A DNA stretch of 43,391 bases from JAGQSZ01 sp049647585. GTDB lineage: Bacteria; Actinomycetota; Acidimicrobiia; Acidimicrobiales; Microtrichaceae. Shown one piece after another: positions 39,431-43,391 of this stretch (position 1 is its first letter; every line of letters begins with the position of its first letter). Below the pieces are notes generated by a model. That model was not told where the DNA came from and ran no database searches. It saw only the letters and a program-made list of their open reading frames with translations. The stretch is taken from NCBI GenBank assembly GCA_049647585.1, contig JBARXY010000046.1, positions 1 to 43,391 on the forward strand, given 5' to 3'. The position numbers and the translations under genes were made by a program.

Positions 39431-39898
39431 TCAGAGAGCCGAGTTCGTGTTGCTGACGAAGGCGTCCAGACGGGCGAGTGTCTTCTTCATCCCCGCGAGG
39501 TTCCGCTTGGGCCAGCCGAGTGCGGTCACGTAGAGACCGGCCTTGGCCGTTGACCAGTCGAAACTTTCGGTGACCCGGGTTGAGCCGGCGTCCTCGCCCT
39601 CGCTGATCGACTCCAACTCATATCGCCAACGCCACCCGCCGACGTGTGACCAGGCGATCACCCGACCTTCTGTGTACTCGACGACCTTGTTGGACATCCG
39701 GTACGGAACGTAGAGACGCATGTTGGTCGAGAACTTGTCGCCCAAGGAAAGCTTGCGGCTCTTGCCGCTGGCGTGTCGGACCGTTCCGGATCCGTCGATC
39801 ACGTGATGCAATGTCGGATCGGCGATCACGTCGAAGATCTTCTGGGCGTCGGCCTTGATCACCCGGCTCACAGAAACCTTTTGTTCGGACCCACTCAT
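39431..39898 (-). CDS. SRPBCC (START-like) family protein
   Basis: 155 residues with the polyketide-cyclase/dehydrase (SRPBCC) pattern: opening SVSRVIKADAQKIFDVIADP, central RVIAWSHVGGWRWRYELESI, and the strand TRVTESFDWSTAKAGLYVTA followed by a final helix (MKKTLARLDAFVSN). Such proteins bind hydrophobic ligands in a deep cavity; many are annotated without function. It is probably in an operon with the HAD gene (6-bp gap) and lies 72 bases from the DprE2-like gene on the same strand. Confidence 0.85.
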   Translation of the reverse strand: MSGSEQKVSVSRVIKADAQKIFDVIADPTLHHVIDGSGTVRHASGKSRKLSLGDKFSTNMRLYVPYRMSNKVVEYTEGRVIAWSHVGGWRWRYELESISEGEDAGSTRVTESFDWSTAKAGLYVTALGWPKRNLAGMKKTLARLDAFVSNTNSAL

Positions 39899-39970
39899 TG
39901 CCTACCCCTGTTCTGTGCCCAGCGTTTGGACGACCCGCAGAGTACTGCCGGTGAAACCTTGTTCTGGTCG

Positions 39971-40738
39971 TCAGCCTCTATCGGCGACCTTGCGCCAGAT
40001 GGCGCGGGGGAGCAGGCGGAACACGAAGAACGGGTACTTCAGAACCGGTGGCGCCCAGATGACTTCCTGACCATTTGCCAGGCCGTCAGCAATCAACTCT
40101 GCAACCTTCTCGGGCGTGGTCGAGAACGGGGCGGCGGTCATTCCCTCGGTCATCTTCGTGTGGACGAAGCCCGGTCGGACCACCATGACCTTGACACCGC
40201 TTCCCACCAGACTGTCGCCAAGGCCCTGGGCGAAGACATCGAGCCCGGCCTTGGTCGAGCCGTAGACGAAATTGTCCTTGCGAGCCCGAAGCCCGGCCAC
40301 GGAGGACATCAGGATGAGGACGCCGTGACCCTGCGCCTTCAGCTTCTCGCTGACGACCAGGCAGGCCGAGACCAGCCCACCGAAGTTGATCTCGACGACC
40401 TTCGCGGCGAACGAGGGGTCGGCCTCGAAGGCCTCCTGACTGCCGAGCAGCCCGGCAGGCGCATAGACCAGGTCGATGTCACCGAAGCGGTCGAAGATCT
40501 CGCCGATCACTTTCGGGTGACTGGCGATGTCGGTGGCGTCCCAAGTCACGAGCTCGACAGTCGTTGCGCCGGCTGCACGCAGGTCCTCAGCGACAGACTC
40601 CATGCCGTCCTCGGGGCGACCCGCCAGGATCACAGTCCTACATCTGCCCTCGATGAGCCGCAGGCAGACGGATCGACCAATGTCGGATCCGCCGCCGAGG
40701 ACCAGGACCGATTGGACTTCTCCCAGCGCGTCGCGCAT
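39971..40738 (-). CDS. dprE2: DprE2-like short-chain reductase (decaprenylphosphoryl-2-keto-ribose reductase family)
   Basis: 255 residues from ATG 40738, which is preceded by GGAGGAACAA; the in-frame ATG at 40750 would contain that ribosome-binding site within the coding region. The NAD(P) site is GGGSDIG (15-21); the catalytic residues are Ser145/146, Tyr159 and Lys163 (FVYGSTKAGLD). The C-terminus EVIWAPPVLKYPFFVFRLLP followed by RAIWRKVADRG closely follows mycobacterial DprE2, which with DprE1 epimerises DPR to DPA, the arabinan donor. No dprE1 oxidase is in the window, so the substrate is inferred. A 17-bp repeat array lies immediately upstream. Confidence 0.8.
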   Translation of the reverse strand: MRDALGEVQSVLVLGGGSDIGRSVCLRLIEGRCRTVILAGRPEDGMESVAEDLRAAGATTVELVTWDATDIASHPKVIGEIFDRFGDIDLVYAPAGLLGSQEAFEADPSFAAKVVEINFGGLVSACLVVSEKLKAQGHGVLILMSSVAGLRARKDNFVYGSTKAGLDVFAQGLGDSLVGSGVKVMVVRPGFVHTKMTEGMTAAPFSTTPEKVAELIADGLANGQEVIWAPPVLKYPFFVFRLLPRAIWRKVADRG

Positions 40739-40750
40739 TTGTTCCTCCAT

Positions 40751-40813
40751 AGTGCCGTTCAGCCAGTAGTGCCGTTCAGCCAGTAGTGCCGTTCAGCAGT
40801 CGTGCCGTTCAGC
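40751..40813. repeat. 17-bp tandem repeat, four copies, upstream of the DprE2-like gene
   Basis: AGTGCCGTTCAGCCAGT occurs at 40751-40767 and 40768-40784, followed by diverged copies starting at about 40785 and 40801. The core GTGCCGTTCAGC is kept in all four. The array begins 13 bases before the chosen start of the DprE2-like gene (minus strand) and fills its leader or promoter. Confidence 0.92.
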
Positions 40814-40877
40814 TAGGGAAGCCGGCGGCGCTGTTGCCGCCAGAGGATACCCGCCGTCACCGATTAGCCTCTCGCCG

Positions 40878-40967
40878 GTGAGCACCAGATTCCTGATAAT
40901 TCTCGCCCTGATCTGTGGAATCGCGATCCTGGTGGCATTCGCGGTTCAGGCCTCCCAGTTGTCCTGA
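40878..40967 (+). CDS. Tiny membrane peptide upstream of lpdA (29 aa)
   Basis: GTG 40878 opens a 29-codon frame that ends at TGA 40965-40967. The product is nearly all one transmembrane helix (FLIILALICGIAILVAFAVQ) after a short basic head, MSTR. No strong ribosome-binding site is visible. It resembles many unannotated actinobacterial single-helix peptides. The hydrophobic pattern argues for it; the short length argues for caution. Confidence 0.4.
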   Translation: MSTRFLIILALICGIAILVAFAVQASQLS

Positions 40968-41005
40968 TCCCAACAGCGTGACTCTTGGCCGGCCCGGGGC
41001 AAAGG

Positions 41006-41023
41006 CCCGCGACCGCTCGCGGG
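41006..41023. other. Hairpin in the lpdA leader
   Basis: CCCGCG (41006-41011) and CGCGGG (41018-41023) form a 6-bp stem with a 6-nt loop, ending 11 bases before ATG 41035. It may end transcription from upstream or shape the lpdA leader. Confidence 0.4.
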
Positions 41024-41034
41024 ACTCATAGGGG

Positions 41035-42480
41035 ATGGATAGAGTCGTCTCTGTGAGTGAACAAGGCGCGCCGAACCCGAATCATTTTGATGTTGTTGTG
41101 ATCGGAGGTGGTCCCGGCGGCTATGCGGCGGCGCTCTACGGAGCGTCAGCAGGCATGAACATAGCCCTCGTGGAGTACGACAAGATCGGCGGGACCTGTC
41201 TCCACCGTGGGTGCATACCCGCCAAGGAACTACTCGAGACTGCGGCGATCGTCCGCACCGTCAAGCACGCCGGAGACTTCGGTGTCGTGGTCGAACCCAA
41301 GTCTCTCGACTGGGACGTCACCCTGGCCCGCAAGCAGACGGTGGTCGACCGGCTGGCAAATGGCGTGACCGGACTGCTCAAGAACCGCAAGGTCACGATG
41401 TTCAACGGCTTCGGAACTCTCGGCCCCAATCGGGTCGTCAAGATCGCAGGTGTCGACGGAGACAACGCCGAGATAACCGGCGATGCAGTGATCCTCGCCT
41501 CAGGCTCGGCGCCGCGGGTAATACCGGGATTCGAACCGGACGGCACGACCGTCGTCACCTCGGATGAGTTCTTCAACATCGCCCAGGTCCCGCGTAGCGC
41601 GGTGGTCATCGGAGGCGGAGCCATTGGCTGCGAATTCGCATCGACGCTCGCCGACCTCGGAGCCAAGGTCACCGTTCTCGAGGCCATGCCGAAGATCCTT
41701 CCCGGCTGTGACGAGGATGTCACCAGGGTCGTGCTGCAGTCGTTCAAGAAGAAGGGGATCGAGGTCCGCACCGGTGCTGCGGTCTCTGGTCACAAGCCGA
41801 ACTCCGGTGTTGGAACTTCGGTGCAGATCGAGGGTGGCGATGCGCCGATCGATACCGACCTCGTGGTCGTCTCGGTCGGTCGGGTCCCGTTCACCAAGGA
41901 CCTTCTGGCCGACGGCACCGCGGTGAAGATCTCGGATCGGGGCCACATCGAGGTCGACCGTCTGTGCCGGACCGAGGAGCCCCTCGTCTGGGCGGTCGGC
42001 GACGCAATCAACTCACCGCAACTGGCCCATGTGGCATTTGCCGAGGCGATCATGATCATCAAGGACATCCTTGGCGAGTCACCCGCGTCGATCGACTACT
42101 CGAGGGTGCCCTGGGCGATCTACTGCCAGCCCGAAGTTGCCTTCGCTGGCCACTCCGAAGCCAGCGCCAAGGAAGCGGGATTCGAGGTGGTCGTCTCCAA
42201 GCACCGCTTCGCCGGCAACAGTCGTGCGCAGATAATCGGTGAAACCGACGGTCTGGTGAAGATCATTGCTGAACGCAAGGAAGACGGAACCGGCGGCAAG
42301 ATCCTGGGTGTCCACATGGTCGGGCCATGGGTGACCGAACAACTTTCGGGTGGTTATCTGGCGGTCAACTGGGAGGCGACGGTTGACGAGGTCGCAGAAT
42401 TCATTCAGCCACATCCGTCGCTGACGGAGTTGTTCGGCGAGTCCGTTCTGTCGCTTACCGGAAGGTCGCTGCACGGGTAA
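41035..42480 (+). CDS. lpdA: Dihydrolipoyl dehydrogenase (E3)
   Basis: 481 residues, normal for Lpd. The FAD site is VIGGGPGGYAAA (residues ~22-33), the redox disulfide is CLHRGC (Cys55/Cys60), the NAD-binding GGGAIGCEFA is near residue 198, and the dimer-interface histidine lies in PHPSLTELFGE near the C-terminus. E3 re-oxidises the lipoyl arm of E2 and reduces NAD. GTG 41053 is an alternative start six residues in; neither start has a strong ribosome-binding site. It precedes the sucB-like E2, and is likely shared by pyruvate and 2-oxoglutarate dehydrogenase complexes. Confidence 0.96.
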   Translation: MDRVVSVSEQGAPNPNHFDVVVIGGGPGGYAAALYGASAGMNIALVEYDKIGGTCLHRGCIPAKELLETAAIVRTVKHAGDFGVVVEPKSLDWDVTLARKQTVVDRLANGVTGLLKNRKVTMFNGFGTLGPNRVVKIAGVDGDNAEITGDAVILASGSAPRVIPGFEPDGTTVVTSDEFFNIAQVPRSAVVIGGGAIGCEFASTLADLGAKVTVLEAMPKILPGCDEDVTRVVLQSFKKKGIEVRTGAAVSGHKPNSGVGTSVQIEGGDAPIDTDLVVVSVGRVPFTKDLLADGTAVKISDRGHIEVDRLCRTEEPLVWAVGDAINSPQLAHVAFAEAIMIIKDILGESPASIDYSRVPWAIYCQPEVAFAGHSEASAKEAGFEVVVSKHRFAGNSRAQIIGETDGLVKIIAERKEDGTGGKILGVHMVGPWVTEQLSGGYLAVNWEATVDEVAEFIQPHPSLTELFGESVLSLTGRSLHG

Positions 42481-42654
42481 TCGTCCAGGCGCCCGGACGG
42501 GTACCTGATAGGTGGTCGACACCGGCCGCAGTGTCAGACCGAGGGCGCGACGGAGACAAGTTCAAGACAAGTAGAGTTGATGATGGTCAGGCACAACGAT
42601 GTGTCCGATCGGACGGCACGACGAAGTGTCAATGCAATCGAAGGGACCTCTGAA

Positions 42655-43391
42655 ATGGCTGACATCGTGATGCCACAGCTCGGTGAATCCGTTACCGAGG
42701 GCACGATCACCCGCTGGTTCAAACAAGTGGGGGATGCGGTCACCGAGGACGAACCGCTGTTCGAAGTGTCGACCGACAAGGTCGACACCGAGGTGCCGTC
42801 TCCGCACTCCGGCACGCTCAGCGAAATTCGTGTGGCCGAGGGTGACACGGTCGACGTCGGTACCGTGCTGGCGGTGCTTGGCGATGGGGCGGCTGCGCCA
42901 GAAGCCCCTGCCGAGCCGGCAGCTCCTGCCGCTGCGCCCGAGCCTGCTCCGGCCCCTGCCGAGGCGCCTGCACCCGCCGCCGCGGCGCCTGAACCTGCAC
43001 CTCAGCCCGCCGCTGCACCAGAGCCTGCACCTGCAGCTCCGCAACCTGCCCCCCAGCCAGTCGCCGCTGCCGAACCAGCTCCCGCCCCAGCGCAGCAGTC
43101 GGCTGCTCCGGCGTCTCCTGAGCCCGCCCCCACAGCGGCGGTCAGTTCCGAGCCGATCGCCGAGGGTCGACTGTTGTCGCCCCTGGTTCGCCGACTGGTC
43201 GAAGAACATCAGCTCGACCCTTCCGAGATCAACGGGACCGGTGTTGGCGGACGAATCACCCGCGAAGATGTCCTCCATCTGATCGATGCCCGTTCAGGCG
43301 GAGGTGCCGCTGCTCCGGCTGCTGCCCCCGCTGCGCCGGTCAACGACTGGTCGACCAGCCCTGCCGCCCCGGCCCCAGCGCCGGCCCAAGC
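42655..43391 (+). CDS. sucB: Dihydrolipoamide acyltransferase (E2), 5' part, SucB-like
   Basis: The gene runs off the window; 245 codons are visible. The lipoyl domain (residues 1-78) has MADIVMPQLGESVTEGTITR and the lipoyl-lysine Lys42 in STDKVDTEV. A ~90-residue Ala/Pro-rich linker follows, then the E1/E3-binding domain LLSPLVRRLVEEHQLDPSEI with GVGGRITREDVLHLI, and a second Ala/Pro linker. The catalytic acyltransferase domain lies beyond the edge. The opening matches actinobacterial SucB-type E2, used by PDH/ODH supercomplexes; an AceF-type acetyltransferase cannot be excluded. AAGGGA precedes ATG 42655. Confidence 0.93.
   Translation, partial: MADIVMPQLGESVTEGTITRWFKQVGDAVTEDEPLFEVSTDKVDTEVPSPHSGTLSEIRVAEGDTVDVGTVLAVLGDGAAAPEAPAEPAAPAAAPEPAPAPAEAPAPAAAAPEPAPQPAAAPEPAPAAPQPAPQPVAAAEPAPAPAQQSAAPASPEPAPTAAVSSEPIAEGRLLSPLVRRLVEEHQLDPSEINGTGVGGRITREDVLHLIDARSGGGAAAPAAAPAAPVNDWSTSPAAPAPAPAQ

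Noticed and set aside
42482..42499. Hairpin after lpdA (CGTCC ... GGACG)
   Set aside because: Only a 5-bp stem and no U-tract; too weak to call as a terminator.

Overview
This is a GC-rich actinobacterial chromosome segment. It is dominated by one nearly complete, Gram-positive-type flagellar locus (about 4.7-35.6 kb) with pyruvate/2-oxoglutarate dehydrogenase genes at both edges. Homodimeric AceE, FliW-CsrA, a DUF222-type HNH gene, a DprE2-like reductase and an actinobacterial SucB-like E2 point to a motile actinobacterium. Acidimicrobiia is my best guess, but it is not proven. No rRNA, tRNA or CRISPR was seen.

Layout. 1-1884: 3' end of an HNH endonuclease gene with a large palindrome behind it, a 40-residue membrane peptide and a zinc-ribbon membrane protein. 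1881-4607 (-): aceE. 4717-8813 (-): FliA/WhiG-type sigma factor, then the flgN-flgK-flgL operon. From 8929 everything reads (+): fliC, terminator, fliD, fliS, a FliT-position protein, then flgB-flgC-fliE-fliF-fliG-fliH-fliI-fliJ, an NlpC/P60 plus transglycosylase fusion, fliK-flgD-flgE. After a large hairpin come flbD-motA-motB-fliM-fliN-fliO-fliP-fliQ-fliR-flhB-(small ORF)-flhA-flhF-like-fliW-csrA. Most junctions overlap by 1-20 bases (ATGA or TGATG), so translation is probably coupled. 35.6-40.8 kb: RNase HI fused to a Rossmann/SLOG-like domain, a J-domain protein, a 17beta-HSD10-type SDR, a small acidic protein, a HAD-IB phosphatase, a SRPBCC protein and a DprE2-like reductase. 40.9-43.4 kb: tiny membrane peptide, lpdA, and the 5' part of a sucB-like E2 gene cut by the window end.

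How it works together. The locus encodes the export apparatus (FlhAB, FliOPQR, FliHIJ), MS and C rings (FliF, FliG, FliM, FliN), rod (FliE, FlgB, FlgC), hook (FlgD, FlgE, FliK), hook-filament junction and cap (FlgK, FlgL, FliD), filament (FliC), chaperones (FlgN, FliS), stator (MotA, MotB) and control genes (sigma factor, FliW, CsrA). Not found in the window: FlgF/FlgG, FliL, FlgM, FlhG and all chemotaxis genes. The FlhF homologue has lost its P-loop and FliM lacks the usual CheY-binding N-terminal motif.

Most unusual signals: the P-loop-less FlhF; the RNase HI-SLOG-like fusion; the wall-hydrolase fusion in the FlgJ position; competing hairpins plus two GGA motifs in the fliC leader; a three-copy GTTGCCCC element over the sigma-factor start; and 12-17 bp tandem minisatellites sitting repeatedly at gene junctions. 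Functions are read from recalled family motifs; no database search was possible.
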